Shown here piece after piece: positions 21,797-30,280 of a stretch of DNA of 64,000 nucleotides. The DNA is from Pseudomonas synxantha BG33R (GTDB lineage Bacteria; Pseudomonadota; Gammaproteobacteria; Pseudomonadales; Pseudomonadaceae): the NCBI RefSeq assembly GCF_000263715.2, contig NZ_CM001514.1, positions 1,040,936 through 1,104,935 on the forward strand, in the 5' to 3' direction. Position 1 is the first letter of the stretch; every line of letters begins with the position of its first letter. The translations under genes and the position numbers were made by a program. The notes beneath the pieces are model-generated. The model was not told the origin of the DNA and made no database searches. It saw only the letters and a program-made list of their open reading frames with translations.

Positions 21797-22084
21797 ATGC
21801 GTAAAGATAAGAAACAGGTGATTGGTGACGAGATCGGTGACGACCAAATCAAGTTGTTCCTGGACTTCGAGCCGGTTGATGCGACTTCGCCGTCCCTGCA
21901 CAAACTGATCAAGGCCTATCGCGGCCTGCGTATCGACGACTTCGAGCGTTTCCTGGGCTTTTTCCAAGAAGCAGGCCTGGACCTGGATGGCCAGGACGAG
22001 CATGGCCAGACCTTCGTTGATCTGATCAAGGACCAGCGCAACGCCGCTGAATACATCGAGCTGATCGACAAAGCACGCGGCTGA
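21797..22084 (+). CDS. PA4642-family small conserved protein
   Basis: A 95-residue acidic, soluble protein (motifs IKLFLDFEPVDATSPSLHKL and IDDFERFLGFFQEAGLDLDG) of unknown function. The same neighbour order (mqoB, small gene, hpt, upp, uraA) exists in P. aeruginosa, where it is PA4642. No signal peptide or catalytic motif is seen. It ends 13 nt before a terminator shared with mqo. Confidence 0.85.
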   Translation: MRKDKKQVIGDEIGDDQIKLFLDFEPVDATSPSLHKLIKAYRGLRIDDFERFLGFFQEAGLDLDGQDEHGQTFVDLIKDQRNAAEYIELIDKARG

Positions 22085-22097
22085 TTATCCGAGCCAC

Positions 22098-22126
22098 AAA
22101 AAACGCCCCGAGGGGCGTTTTTTTTT
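22098..22126. terminator. Bidirectional intrinsic terminator
   Basis: AAAAAACGCCCC and GGGGCGTTTTTTTTT form a perfect hairpin with A and T runs on either side, around CGAG at the centre. It serves the PA4642-type gene on the + strand and mqo on the - strand, which converge here. Confidence 0.93.
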
Positions 22127-22137
22127 GCATTCAAACC

Positions 22138-23646
22138 TTAAGCGTAGCTTTGGGCTTCGTTGCTTTGCTCCACCAGCTCAAGGCTGATGTTGTTCTGCGT
22201 GTTGATCTTGCGATACAGCTCGGCATCCGTCTCCAGGACCTTTTCCCGCGCCGGGAAGATCTCGTGCAGCTTGCTCGCCCATTCACCGGCAGCCTTCTGC
22301 GGGAAGCAGCGTTCAATCAGCTCCAGCATGATCGATACGGTCACCGAGGCACCCGGAGATGCGCCCAGCAGCGCCGCGAGCGAACCGTCCTTGGCCGCCA
22401 CCAGCTCGGTGCCGAATTGCAGCACGCCGCCTTTCTTCGGGTCTTTCTTGATGATCTGCACCCGCTGGCCGGCCACTTCCAGGCGCCAGTCTTCGGCTTT
22501 CGCCTCGGGGTAGAAGCGACGCAGGGATTCCAGGCGCTGCTCCATGGATTGGCGCACTTCGCTGACCAGGTACTTGGTCAGGTCCATGTTGTCGCGGGCC
22601 ACGGCCAGCATCGGGCCAATATTGCCAGCGCGAATCGACATCGGCAGGTCAAGGAACGAGCCGTGCTTGAGGAACTTGGTGGTAAAGCCTGCGTATGGCC
22701 CGAACAACAGCGACTTCTTGCCATCCACCACGCGGGTGTCCAGGTGCGGCACGGACATGGGCGGCGAACCCACGGCAGCCTGGCTATAGACCTTGGCCTG
22801 GTGCTGTTTGACCACTTCAGGGTTGTCGCAACGCAGCCACTGGCCACTGACCGGGAAACCGCCGAAGCCTTTGCTTTCTTCGATGCCCGAGGCTTGCAGC
22901 AGCGGCAGGGCCGCACCACCGGCGCCGAGGAACACGAACTTGGCGTCCACCTCGCGGCTGTTGCCGCTGTTGACGTCCTTGATGCTCACGGTCCAGCCGG
23001 CGCCGTTACGCTTGAGGCCGGTGACGCGCTTGCAGTATTTGACCTGGGCATCAGGCGAACTGGTCAGGTGGCTGAGCAACTGATTGGTCAGGGCGCCGAA
23101 GTTGACGTCGGTGCCGTTCATCACGCGGGTCGCGGCGATTTTTTCGTCAAGCGGGCGGCCCGGCATCATCAGCGGCATCCACTCGGCCATTTCGCTGCGG
23201 TCTTCGGTGTAGTGCATGTCCGAAAACGCGTGGTGCTGGCTGAGGGTCTCAAAGCGTTTCTTGAGGAAGGAAACGCCTTTGTCGCCCTGCACGAAGCTCA
23301 GGTGCGGGACCGGGCTGATGAACGACTTGGACGAGCCAAAGGTGCCCTTCTTAGTCAGGTACGCCCAGAACTGTTTCGACACCTCGAACTGGGTGTTGAT
23401 GTGCACGGCTTTCTTGATGTCGATGGAGCCATCGGCGGCCTGTGGCGTGTAGTTCAGCTCACACAGCCCGGCGTGGCCGGTACCGGCGTTGTTCCACGGG
23501 TTGGAACTCTCCGCGGCACCCGAATCCATCAGCTCAACGACTTCCAGCTTGAGGCCGGGGTCGAGCTCCTTGAGCAGTACGGCCAGGGTGGCACTCATGA
23601 TGCCGGCCCCTACCAGAACTACGTCGACTGCTTCGTTATGCGCCAT
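22138..23646 (-). CDS. mqo: Malate:quinone oxidoreductase
   Basis: Membrane-associated FAD enzyme of 502 residues that oxidises malate to oxaloacetate and passes electrons to ubiquinone. It stands in for NAD-malate dehydrogenase in pseudomonads. The FAD-binding Rossmann motif is [19 protein letters not shown] at residues about 8-26, followed by [17 protein letters not shown]. By neighbours it matches P. aeruginosa mqoB. A 726-bp region without a clear gene lies upstream. Confidence 0.97.
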   Translation of the reverse strand: MAHNEAVDVVLVGAGIMSATLAVLLKELDPGLKLEVVELMDSGAAESSNPWNNAGTGHAGLCELNYTPQAADGSIDIKKAVHINTQFEVSKQFWAYLTKKGTFGSSKSFISPVPHLSFVQGDKGVSFLKKRFETLSQHHAFSDMHYTEDRSEMAEWMPLMMPGRPLDEKIAATRVMNGTDVNFGALTNQLLSHLTSSPDAQVKYCKRVTGLKRNGAGWTVSIKDVNSGNSREVDAKFVFLGAGGAALPLLQASGIEESKGFGGFPVSGQWLRCDNPEVVKQHQAKVYSQAAVGSPPMSVPHLDTRVVDGKKSLLFGPYAGFTTKFLKHGSFLDLPMSIRAGNIGPMLAVARDNMDLTKYLVSEVRQSMEQRLESLRRFYPEAKAEDWRLEVAGQRVQIIKKDPKKGGVLQFGTELVAAKDGSLAALLGASPGASVTVSIMLELIERCFPQKAAGEWASKLHEIFPAREKVLETDAELYRKINTQNNISLELVEQSNEAQSYA

Positions 23647-24372
23647 TTAACGCGTCTCCAAAATCTGCAGCACCAAATTGACGGCATGGCTGCCAGGAGT
23701 GACGGGGCGGTTCACGTGTTGCCCCAGGTTACCCATGGCCAGGATCGCCATGTCCGTTTCGCAATTCTTTGCAACTTCAGCACACGCTTCCTGCCGGGCT
23801 AATCTGCCTATGAACGCATTCATGGGCGCCTGTGGCAATTCGACTTATGGTCAAAGCGTGCGATTCGTGCAACCAATCCGTAGCGGACAGGCTCAAGCTC
23901 CGGTTTTTGAGGAAGGCTCGATCCTGTGTAATTGGGCTGCCCCAGACGCTGATGGTGCTTGTACAAACGCCAAACTATTCATTTGCTCGCCACACTCTTG
24001 TGAAGTTGTGAAAACCCGTTTTTTCACGCTCTTTTGAAGACGTGAACCTCAAAAAAGGGCTGCCCCAGCCTGGCACCTGGCCCGTAAACCTCTGCCGACA
24101 TGCGGCAAAACGGGCAAACAACACAAGTGGCCGAGCGCAATGGCAGCTCTGGCAGATCCGATAAAGGCGGGGTGGTTTGCAAAGGAAACAGCAAGCACGC
24201 CAGCTTCACTTGATCTGTGTGGGCGGCTCTCTGTGGGCGATTTTGGGGCTAATGCCTGGGCATTAACGATGCTGCGGGGCCCGATCAGGAGACGTCCTTA
24301 TAATCGGGGGGAGATTGTAGCGAAGAACGCCAAGGAAATGGGCGTGTTTTATGACTTTTATTCGGGTCCCGG
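23647..24372. other. 726-bp gene-poor region upstream of mqo
   Basis: No coding frame here is convincing: the candidates have no ribosome site or recognisable sequence. It must hold the mqo promoter on the - strand. It also holds a TATAAT at 24299-24304 (+) without a good -35, and a short GC hairpin followed by T6 on the - strand (24051-24070). The composition is less GC-rich than the flanks near 23960-24060. A small RNA is possible but unproven. Confidence 0.6.
24051..24070 (-). terminator. Candidate minus-strand terminator upstream of mqo
   Basis: On the - strand GGCTG (24070-24066), loop GGG, CAGCC (24062-24058) is followed by C and six T. The stem is only 5 bp. It could end a transcript from the small gene at 24373-24606 or from an unannotated RNA between them. 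Confidence 0.45.
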
Positions 24373-24606
24373 TCAGGAGGCCAACGCTTGCCGGTGTTGT
24401 GCGCGAAAAACCTGCGGCTTGACCCGGGCGCTGGCCGGCAGAGGGCGGTGCATCCAGCCCAGATGAGTCTCGGTCACTTCCACCCAGCCTTCACCGACGG
24501 GCGGCAGGCTGCATTGCTTGAATGCCTGGCAATGGCCCTGGGCGTCGAGCAGGGCGAAGTGGCGGTGACGGGTGTGTGACATGAACAGTGTCTTGAGAAG
24601 GCGCAT
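24373..24606 (-). CDS. Hypothetical 77-residue protein
   Basis: A small basic protein with no signal peptide or known domain; it reads like a compact beta protein (HRHFALLDAQGHCQAFKQC, GWVEVTETHLGWMHRPLP). Two in-frame starts exist, MRLLKTLF at 24606 and MSHTRHRH eight codons on, neither with a strong ribosome site. I report it because the frame has normal third-position GC use and nothing better overlaps it. Function unknown. Confidence 0.55.
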   Translation of the reverse strand: MRLLKTLFMSHTRHRHFALLDAQGHCQAFKQCSLPPVGEGWVEVTETHLGWMHRPLPASARVKPQVFRAQHRQALAS

Positions 24607-24788
24607 GGCTGTGTACCTGGTGTGTTACATGCTTGAAGATTGCCAGTGTGGCATGACACTGCGGTGACCAATTTATGCGAATTTGTAATTTGCCCATGGC
24701 TTCAGCCACCGTTCAGGATTGCTGGTGAGTGGCGTGCGTGCACCGTTATACTGGCGACCTGTCTGCACCTAGTCCTGGAGAAATGAGT

Positions 24789-25373
24789 ATGTTGCAACGC
24801 CTGTTGTTCGGTTTGATCACTGTGACCAGTTTGACCCTGGTTGGCTGCGCCAACAGCCCGCAACAACTCAGCCCGCAACCTAAAGTCACCGCGCCGTTGG
24901 CTGCGGTAGGCCATGGCCAGGCGGTGTCGGTACGTGTGGTCGACGGTCGTCCGTCGCCAACCCTGGGCTCGCGTGGCGGCCTGTATCCGGAGACTGCGCT
25001 GATTTCGGTAACCGGTCAGGATGTGCTGCCCAAACTGCAGGCCCAGGCTGAAGCCGCTGTGCGCTTGCTGGGCTTTACACCGACCAACTCGCCAGGTGTG
25101 CCGCAACTGACCGTGACCCTGGCCGAGCTGAAGTACCAGTCGCCCAAAGAGGGGCTGTATGTGACCGAAGCCTCCATCGGTGCGACCTTCAAGTCTGACG
25201 TCAGCGCCGGTACCCGTCGCTACAGTGGCCGCTACGCCGCATCGCTGAACCAGCGCTTCGGCATGTCGCCCAACCAGGAAACCAACACCAAGCTGGTCAG
25301 CGATGTGCTCAGCGATGCCTTGACCCGCCTGTTCAAGGATCCAAGCATCGGCCAGTTGCTCAGTTCGCAATAA
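24789..25373 (+). CDS. YajG-family outer-membrane lipoprotein
   Basis: A 194-residue lipoprotein with signal peptide and lipobox LVGC (C20). The mature part matches the YajG family (VRVVDGRPSPTLGSRGG, LGFTPTNSPGVPQLTVTLAEL). Function unknown; relatives are envelope lipoproteins. The ATG at 24789 has GGAG 8 nt upstream, while the ATG two codons earlier has the site too close. Ser at +2 (CANS has Ala at +2) does not signal inner-membrane retention, so outer-membrane sorting is expected. Confidence 0.88.
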   Translation: MLQRLLFGLITVTSLTLVGCANSPQQLSPQPKVTAPLAAVGHGQAVSVRVVDGRPSPTLGSRGGLYPETALISVTGQDVLPKLQAQAEAAVRLLGFTPTNSPGVPQLTVTLAELKYQSPKEGLYVTEASIGATFKSDVSAGTRRYSGRYAASLNQRFGMSPNQETNTKLVSDVLSDALTRLFKDPSIGQLLSSQ

Positions 25374-25382
25374 ACCGTGCAC

Positions 25383-25417
25383 AAAAAACCGGGCTCAGTG
25401 ATGAGCCCGGTTTTTTT
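25383..25417. terminator. Intrinsic terminator after the YajG-type gene
   Basis: AAAAAACCGGGCTC and GAGCCCGGTTTTTTT form a strong hairpin with AGTGAT as the loop. A and T runs on both sides make it bidirectional, serving the YajG-type gene (+) and the small gene at 25433-25642 (-). Confidence 0.92.
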
Positions 25418-25432
25418 ATGCCCGTGGTTTGG

Positions 25433-25642
25433 TCATGCCGCCGTATCGACATAGAAGTCCAGCACACTCACGCCGGTGAGCAAATCCAGTTCCGGCAAGT
25501 CCGCATGTTGGTGGCCGCCGAGCGCGCAATACACCAGCCAGTGGCGATCCTGGACGTTGAACGCAAGGCTGCCGACCAGCGCCTCTTGCTCATCGTTTGG
25601 GGCGATCAGATACAGCCGATCCTGGTTTTGCGCGTGCAACAT
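25433..25642 (-). CDS. Hypothetical 69-residue protein
   Basis: A small acidic protein (MLHAQNQDRLYLIAPNDEQE...; ending in VLDFYVDTAA) of unknown function, without signal peptide or membrane segment. GAGGAG lies 6 nt before the ATG at 25642, which strongly supports translation and decides against the upstream ATG at 25660. It ends at the shared terminator. Confidence 0.7.
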   Translation of the reverse strand: MLHAQNQDRLYLIAPNDEQEALVGSLAFNVQDRHWLVYCALGGHQHADLPELDLLTGVSVLDFYVDTAA

Positions 25643-25824
25643 GACTAGCTCCTCAAGCATCGAAGGGCAACAGAGTGACTTGTTAAGGTGACGTTCAGGT
25701 GACGCTGTAAATTACTGGATACATTAGCCGTCAACGGAGAAGGAGCATTAAAGGCGCAGGAGGCGACTATCGTTCAGGTTGGTATCTGGACTGATATCCG
25801 AATACTGATTCGCCGAGGTTTGCG

Positions 25825-26073
25825 ATGGCGCTGCTCATCAATGCTGTTGCCCTGTTGGTTGCCTGCTCGGGCGCCTTGGTGCTGTTCATCACCCGCCTGC
25901 ACGCGCAACGTGCGATGGCCGAACTCGCCATGCGTAGCGAAGAGCGCGCGATTGATCAGCCGATGCTTTTTCTGGAAACGCACACTGAACGGGCGCATCG
26001 TCAGGCTTACCGTGTGGGGTTCGGCTGCCTTGGCCTGGCCCTGGCCGCCTCCTGGTTCAGCACCCATTTCTAA
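25825..26073 (+). CDS. Small two-helix membrane protein
   Basis: An 82-residue protein with a hydrophobic N-terminal helix (about residues 3-22, LLINAVALLVACSGALVLFI), a charged middle, and a second hydrophobic segment near 64-78 (VGFGCLGLALAASW). GAGG is 6 nt upstream of the ATG. Likely an inner-membrane hairpin protein of unknown function. An overlapping 107-codon frame starting 5 nt earlier is a shadow. Confidence 0.7.
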   Translation: MALLINAVALLVACSGALVLFITRLHAQRAMAELAMRSEERAIDQPMLFLETHTERAHRQAYRVGFGCLGLALAASWFSTHF

Positions 26074-26092
26074 TTTCACTGCAAAACCAAAT

Positions 26093-26179
26093 GTGGGAGC
26101 GGGCTTGCCCGCGAAGGCGGTGGATCAGCCACTGAATCTTTAACTGAACCACCGCTATCGCAGGCGAGCCAGCTCCCAC
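26093..26179. repeat. REPIN (imperfect inverted pair)
   Basis: GTGGGAGCGGGCTTGCCCGC at the left and GCGAGCCAGCTCCCAC at the right face each other. Both are followed inward by complementary CGGTGGATCAG / CTGAACCACCG stretches. It lies after the 82-residue gene and before the convergent acyltransferase. The right core has diverged from the left. Confidence 0.85.
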
Positions 26180-26239
26180 ACTGGCCATGTACTGCCCGTA
26201 GAATCAGCGCCTGCCACATATCCCCTGTAGGGTCACATA

Positions 26240-27406
26240 TTACAGAGGGATCCCGGCCTTGACTCGGTATTGATTGCGTACCGGCGTCGCATACTGCACC
26301 ACCAGATAAGGCCGGTGTTCGGCCGGGCATTCGTTCAGGCGCCGCTCCCATTCAGCTTTCGCCTTGGCCAACTCATCGGCCGGAAATACTTCGGCGGCTT
26401 TAGGCACTTGCAACTGCGGATCGGCATCATCCCACTGTGCGTACGCCAGGTAATGCACCGGAAACAAGCGGTAACCGCCGAGGATCTGTCGATCCATTTC
26501 CACTGCCAGCAGCTTGGTATCTTCGAAACGCTCGGTAATCGGCGGCGCAAAGTTCACGTGTACGCGGCCCTTGTAGCCGGTGATACCCAGGGCGATGCTC
26601 ACGTCGTCCTCGCCCGGTGCCTTGGTGTAGGTGCCGGTGGTGGCGCGGATATACAGCTCGCGGGCCTTGGCGGCATCGCAAGGGTCGTACTCGTAGCTGA
26701 TGGACACCGGCGTCAGGTTCAACGACTGGATGACCTCGGCAAACGGCTCGTCCTTGCGGCTGACGTGGAACATCTTGAGAATCGCCGATTCGGTACGGTC
26801 ATCGCCATCCTTGGCCCGGCCTTCAGCCTGGGCGATCCAGATCGACTGGCAGTCGTTGCGGATCGAATGGTTGATATAGGCCGACAGCAGGTTGTAGGCC
26901 GCCATCTTCTCCTTTCGCCCGGTGATCGAACGGTGCACGATGAAGCTCTTGTTCAGGCGCATCAGGTCGCTGACAAACGGCTTTTGCAGCAGGTTGTCAC
27001 CAATGGCGATGCGTGGCGTCGGCAGGCCGGCGTGGTACACGGCATAGTTGACGAAGGCCGGGTCCATCACGATGTCGCGGTGGTTGGCCAGAAACAGGTA
27101 GGCGGTGCCGGATTTGAGCCGCTCGACGCCGGTGTAGGTCACGCCGTCGGTCGCCCGGTCAATCGTGTGGTCAACGTAGTATTCGACTTTGTCTTGCAGC
27201 GTCGCCACGGTGGTGACGCCGGCAAACTCACGGCGCAATTTACGCGCGATCATCGGCTTGAGCAACCAGCCCAGGGCGCCGGCAAAGCGCGGGAAGCGAA
27301 AGTGGGTCAGGATGTCCAGAAAGGCCTTGTCACTGAACAGACGCGCCAGCACTGCCGGGACTTCGCTGTCGTTGTAAGGTCGGATGGTATCGAATTCGCC
27401 CATCAT
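26240..27406 (-). CDS. Glycerol-phosphate-type acyltransferase family protein
   Basis: A 388-residue acyltransferase-like protein. The motif block LANHRDIVMDPAF (H109, D115) corresponds to the NHx4D motif of PlsC/PlsB but with one extra residue between His and Asp. No clear transmembrane helix dominates. It is commonly annotated as 1-acyl-sn-glycerol-3-phosphate acyltransferase, but the true substrate is unknown. Two adjacent ATGs (27406 and 27403) cannot be separated from sequence. Confidence 0.8.
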   Translation of the reverse strand: MMGEFDTIRPYNDSEVPAVLARLFSDKAFLDILTHFRFPRFAGALGWLLKPMIARKLRREFAGVTTVATLQDKVEYYVDHTIDRATDGVTYTGVERLKSGTAYLFLANHRDIVMDPAFVNYAVYHAGLPTPRIAIGDNLLQKPFVSDLMRLNKSFIVHRSITGRKEKMAAYNLLSAYINHSIRNDCQSIWIAQAEGRAKDGDDRTESAILKMFHVSRKDEPFAEVIQSLNLTPVSISYEYDPCDAAKARELYIRATTGTYTKAPGEDDVSIALGITGYKGRVHVNFAPPITERFEDTKLLAVEMDRQILGGYRLFPVHYLAYAQWDDADPQLQVPKAAEVFPADELAKAKAEWERRLNECPAEHRPYLVVQYATPVRNQYRVKAGIPL

Positions 27407-27535
27407 GCTCTCTTGTTAGAAACGGCTAGGGTAAGTAAAGGAAATAGCAGGGGCGGCGTGAGTAAACTGGCTCTGCCGGAAATAGCCCTGTAAATAGACC
27501 GGCGATTATACGCACAAGTCACCTTGGAGACTGCG

Positions 27536-27718
27536 ATGCTGGAAACTGCGATGTACGATTGTCCTTATTGTGGCGAAGTGGTCGAGACAACAGTGGATTT
27601 GTCTGGCGGAGACCAGACCTATATAGAAGACTGCCAGGTGTGTTGCCGGCCGATCACGTTCGACCTGCAAGTGCATGGTGACGAGTGGATGCTCGAAACC
27701 CGCAGCGAAAATGAATGA
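27536..27718 (+). CDS. CPXCG-motif zinc-ribbon small protein
   Basis: A 60-residue protein with paired cysteines C9-x2-C12 (DCPYCGE) and C33-x2-C36 plus C37 (EDCQVCC), which should bind one zinc. GGAG lies 6 nt before the ATG at 27536; the TTG at 27524 sits on that site and is rejected. Function unknown. It is followed 31 nt later by a DUF2007 protein in the same direction. Confidence 0.85.
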   Translation: MLETAMYDCPYCGEVVETTVDLSGGDQTYIEDCQVCCRPITFDLQVHGDEWMLETRSENE

Positions 27719-27749
27719 TGCGTAGCGAAAACGAATAACAGGTACGCCC

Positions 27750-28010
27750 ATGCAGCGAATCTATGAGCCGGAAAACCTGATGGAAGGCGAGCTGTTGCAA
27801 CAGATGCTGGCCAGTGAGGGCATCGAAGCGCACTTGATGGGCCGCCACTTGCTCGGTGGTACCGGCGAGTTGCCGATCTTCGGCTTGCTGGGGTTGGAGG
27901 TCGATAATGATCAGGCGGCGTACGCCCGCGAGCTGATCACGGCCTATATCGGCGCGCAACCCTTGCCCGGCGACGAACCCGACAACTTCCCCGACGTATT
28001 GGTCTGTTAG
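27750..28010 (+). CDS. DUF2007-type putative signal-transducing protein
   Basis: An 86-residue protein. The N-terminal region RIYEPENLMEGELLQQML and the LPIFGLLGLEVDNDQAAYA stretch match the DUF2007 family of small, PII-like-fold proteins of unknown role. No membrane or signal segment is present. It probably shares a transcript with the upstream zinc-ribbon protein; the pairing is common in pseudomonads as far as I recall. Confidence 0.82.
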   Translation: MQRIYEPENLMEGELLQQMLASEGIEAHLMGRHLLGGTGELPIFGLLGLEVDNDQAAYARELITAYIGAQPLPGDEPDNFPDVLVC

Positions 28011-28047
28011 GCTGTCGGTCGGTTTACCCCAAGAGTCGTGTTGCCCC

Positions 28048-28668
28048 ATGTGTGGACGTTATGCCCTGTTTCGCTGGAACCCTGCCTTTGCTGCCTTGCC
28101 CGGCTTCCCCGCCGACCAGCAGGCCCAGTGGAACATTTCCCCCAATGATTCGGTGCTGATCCAGCGCCTGAGCGAAGGCCAGCTCACCCTGGCGCGTGCC
28201 CGTTGGGGGCTGACGCCGCCCTGGCTGACGGATCTTTCCCGTACTCCGGCCCATGCCCGCGCCGAAACGCTCGCCGAGCAACCGATGTTCCGCGAGGCAT
28301 TCCGCCAGCGCCGCTGCCTGTTGCCAGCCAACGGTTTCTACGAATGGCGCGGTACCCAGCGCAAGCGCCCGTATTGGTTGACGCCGGGGGAGGGCTCCAC
28401 CCTGTTTTTTGCTGCGATCTGGGAAGCGTATCCCGTGCAGGAGCAGGTGTGGCTGAGCACCGCCGTGGTCACCCAGGCAGCGCAAAGCCAACGTCGGCCG
28501 TTGATTCTTGATGCGGCGGGGCAAGCCGCCTGGCTCGACCCCGAGACGCCGTTGCATGTGCTGCAGGGGCTGCTGGCCGGTGAGCCCAGCGCTTTACGTG
28601 AGCGCGTGCTGGCCAATATGGTCAATGATCCCAAGCTCAATGGGCCGGAGTGCCTGACCCCGGCTTGA
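28048..28668 (+). CDS. SRAP/YedK-family protein with altered active site
   Basis: A 206-residue member of the SOS-response-associated peptidase family (HMCES/YedK), which protects abasic sites by forming a thiazolidine with Cys2. C2 is present (MCGRYALF) and the catalytic Glu is in NGFYEWRG (E99). The usual Asn of the NARAET motif is replaced by His (H69, AHARAET), and the usual IHxRMP block reads QSQRRP (147-151) without the conserved His. It may therefore cross-link DNA but reverse or process differently, or be a specialised paralogue. Confidence 0.88.
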   Translation: MCGRYALFRWNPAFAALPGFPADQQAQWNISPNDSVLIQRLSEGQLTLARARWGLTPPWLTDLSRTPAHARAETLAEQPMFREAFRQRRCLLPANGFYEWRGTQRKRPYWLTPGEGSTLFFAAIWEAYPVQEQVWLSTAVVTQAAQSQRRPLILDAAGQAAWLDPETPLHVLQGLLAGEPSALRERVLANMVNDPKLNGPECLTPA

Positions 28669-28777
28669 GCCTGCACTGTGGGATGTATCCGAAATTCAGC
28701 GGTTAAATGTCTGATGTATCTGGCGCCAATACAAACGACCGCCTACGATACGCGCCATGTTTTCAGGGAGCGTGTTC

Positions 28778-29596
28778 ATGAAGAAGTCATTGGCGGTAAG
28801 CGGTTTGGTTGCAGCGATGTTGCTGGCGGGTTGCCAGTCGGTCAACACGACCAGCGGCGGTGCTGTTGGGGTTGAGCGCAAGCAATACATGTTCAGCATG
28901 TTGTCGAGCCAGGAAGTCGACCAGATGTACGCCCAGTCTTACCAGCAGACCCTGGGTGAAGCCAGTGGCAAAGGCGTTCTGGACAAGACCAGCGCCAACG
29001 CCAAGCGTGTGCAGGCCATCGCCAAGCGCCTGATCGCCCAGGCGCCGACCTTTCGCGCAGATGCCGCCCAGTGGAACTGGGAAGTGAACCTGATCAAAAG
29101 CGACGAGATGAATGCCAACTGCGGGCCTGGCGGCAAGATCCTGGTGTACAGCGCGCTGATCGACAACCTCAAGCTCACCGATGACGAGTTGGCTGCGGTG
29201 ATGGGCCATGAAATCGCCCACGCCCTGCGTGAGCACGGTCGTGAAGCGATGTCCAAGGCGTACGGTATTGAAATGGCCAAGCAGGGCGCTGGTGCAATAT
29301 TCGGTCTCGGCCAGGACAGCCTGGCACTGGCCGATACCGTGGCCAATTATGGCATGACCTTGCCCAACAGCCGCAGCAACGAAAACGAAGCCGACCTGAT
29401 CGGCCTGGAGCTTTCGGCGCGTGCCGGCTACAACCCGAACGCCGCGATTACCTTGTGGAACAAAATGGCCAAGGCTTCCGAAGGCGCGCCGCCGGAATTC
29501 ATGAGTACTCACCCGGCTTCCGACAGCCGCATCGCGTCGCTGCAGGCGGCAATTCCAAAGGTAATGCCGCTGTACCAACAGGCCAAAAAATCCTGA
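28778..29596 (+). CDS. M48-family outer-membrane lipoprotein metalloprotease
   Basis: A LoiP/Oma1-like zinc protease of 272 residues. It has a signal peptide with lipobox LLAGC (C19), the HExxH zinc site H144-E145-H148 (MGHEIAHALREHG) and a downstream Glu ligand in SNENEADLIG. Such proteases degrade misfolded outer-membrane or membrane proteins. AGGGAG is 7 nt before the ATG at 28778, which decides the start against the longer frame at 28757. Confidence 0.92.
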   Translation: MKKSLAVSGLVAAMLLAGCQSVNTTSGGAVGVERKQYMFSMLSSQEVDQMYAQSYQQTLGEASGKGVLDKTSANAKRVQAIAKRLIAQAPTFRADAAQWNWEVNLIKSDEMNANCGPGGKILVYSALIDNLKLTDDELAAVMGHEIAHALREHGREAMSKAYGIEMAKQGAGAIFGLGQDSLALADTVANYGMTLPNSRSNENEADLIGLELSARAGYNPNAAITLWNKMAKASEGAPPEFMSTHPASDSRIASLQAAIPKVMPLYQQAKKS

Positions 29597-29605
29597 TGGA
29601 CGCCG

Positions 29606-29633
29606 TGTAGGAGCGAGCAAGCTCGCTCCTACA
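29606..29633. repeat. Perfect 13-bp REP hairpin, GTAGGAGCGAGC type
   Basis: TGTAGGAGCGAGC, loop AA, GCTCGCTCCTACA. It is the perfect version of the element at 15231-15258. It stands between the 3' ends of the M48 protease gene and the convergent GDT1 gene and may protect or end both transcripts. Confidence 0.85.
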
Positions 29634-29665
29634 GGCATCAGGGCCAACCATCCCTGGTGTTCGGT

Positions 29666-30250
29666 TTAGATCCAGCCACTGCTTTGCATGGCTTTGTACA
29701 CCGCCACAATCGCCAGTACAAAGAACGCTGTGGCCGCCAATCGACGAATCAAGGTCAGCGGCAGTTTCTCCGCCGCGAAATTCCCCGCCAGAACCACCGG
29801 TACGTTGGCAATCAACATACCCAGCGTGGTGCCGATAATCACCAGCCACAACTCCGGATACTGCGCTGCCAGCATCACCGTGGCGATCTGGGTCTTGTCA
29901 CCGATTTCCGCAAGGAAGAACGCAATCAGCGTGGTCAGAAATGGCCCGAACTTGCGTGTGGTACTGGCTTCGTCATCATCGAGTTTGTCCGGCACCAGTG
30001 TCCAGAGTGCCGTGGCACAGAAGCTTGCCGCGAGGATCCAGTGCAACACCGCATCCGAGAAGAAACTCCCGAACCAGGCGCCCACGGCACCGGCGGCCGC
30101 ATGGTTGGCCAGGGTTGCGGCGACAATGCCGGCAATGATCGGCCAGGGTTTGCGAAAGCGGGCAGCAAGAATGAGCGCGAGTAGCTGCGTCTTGTCGCCG
30201 ATTTCGGCCAAGGCAACGATTGCGGTAGGAACGAGTAGTGAATCCAGCAT
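29666..30250 (-). CDS. TMEM165/GDT1-family manganese transporter
   Basis: A 194-residue membrane protein made of two similar halves. Each carries the UPF0016 signature EIGDKTQ (residues 16-22 and 115-121) within a hydrophobic helix. Family members export or exchange Mn2+ (and Ca2+ in eukaryotes). A yybP-ykoY manganese riboswitch in the 5' leader supports manganese export as its role. About six transmembrane segments are predicted. Confidence 0.93.
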   Translation of the reverse strand: MLDSLLVPTAIVALAEIGDKTQLLALILAARFRKPWPIIAGIVAATLANHAAAGAVGAWFGSFFSDAVLHWILAASFCATALWTLVPDKLDDDEASTTRKFGPFLTTLIAFFLAEIGDKTQIATVMLAAQYPELWLVIIGTTLGMLIANVPVVLAGNFAAEKLPLTLIRRLAATAFFVLAIVAVYKAMQSSGWI

Positions 30251-30280
30251 CAGGTAGTTTCCAGGGGCGGGTCGACACGG

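Noticed and set aside
22150..23802. 550-codon open frame antisense to mqo
   Set aside because: Mqo is unambiguous with its FAD motif; the other strand encodes low-complexity His/Arg/Gln-rich sequence typical of a shadow frame.
23647..23838. 63-codon open frame ending just before the mqo start
   Set aside because: No ribosome site, lies in the expected mqo promoter/leader, and no family resemblance; a leader peptide cannot be excluded.
24024..24209. 61-codon - strand frame with CVVCPFC
   Set aside because: The paired cysteines look like a zinc site, but the GTG start lacks any ribosome site and the frame crosses the terminator-like hairpin.
24140..24466. 108-codon + strand frame upstream of the YajG gene
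   Set aside because: No ribosome site, odd Cys/Arg-rich end, and overlap with the more plausible - strand 77-residue gene.
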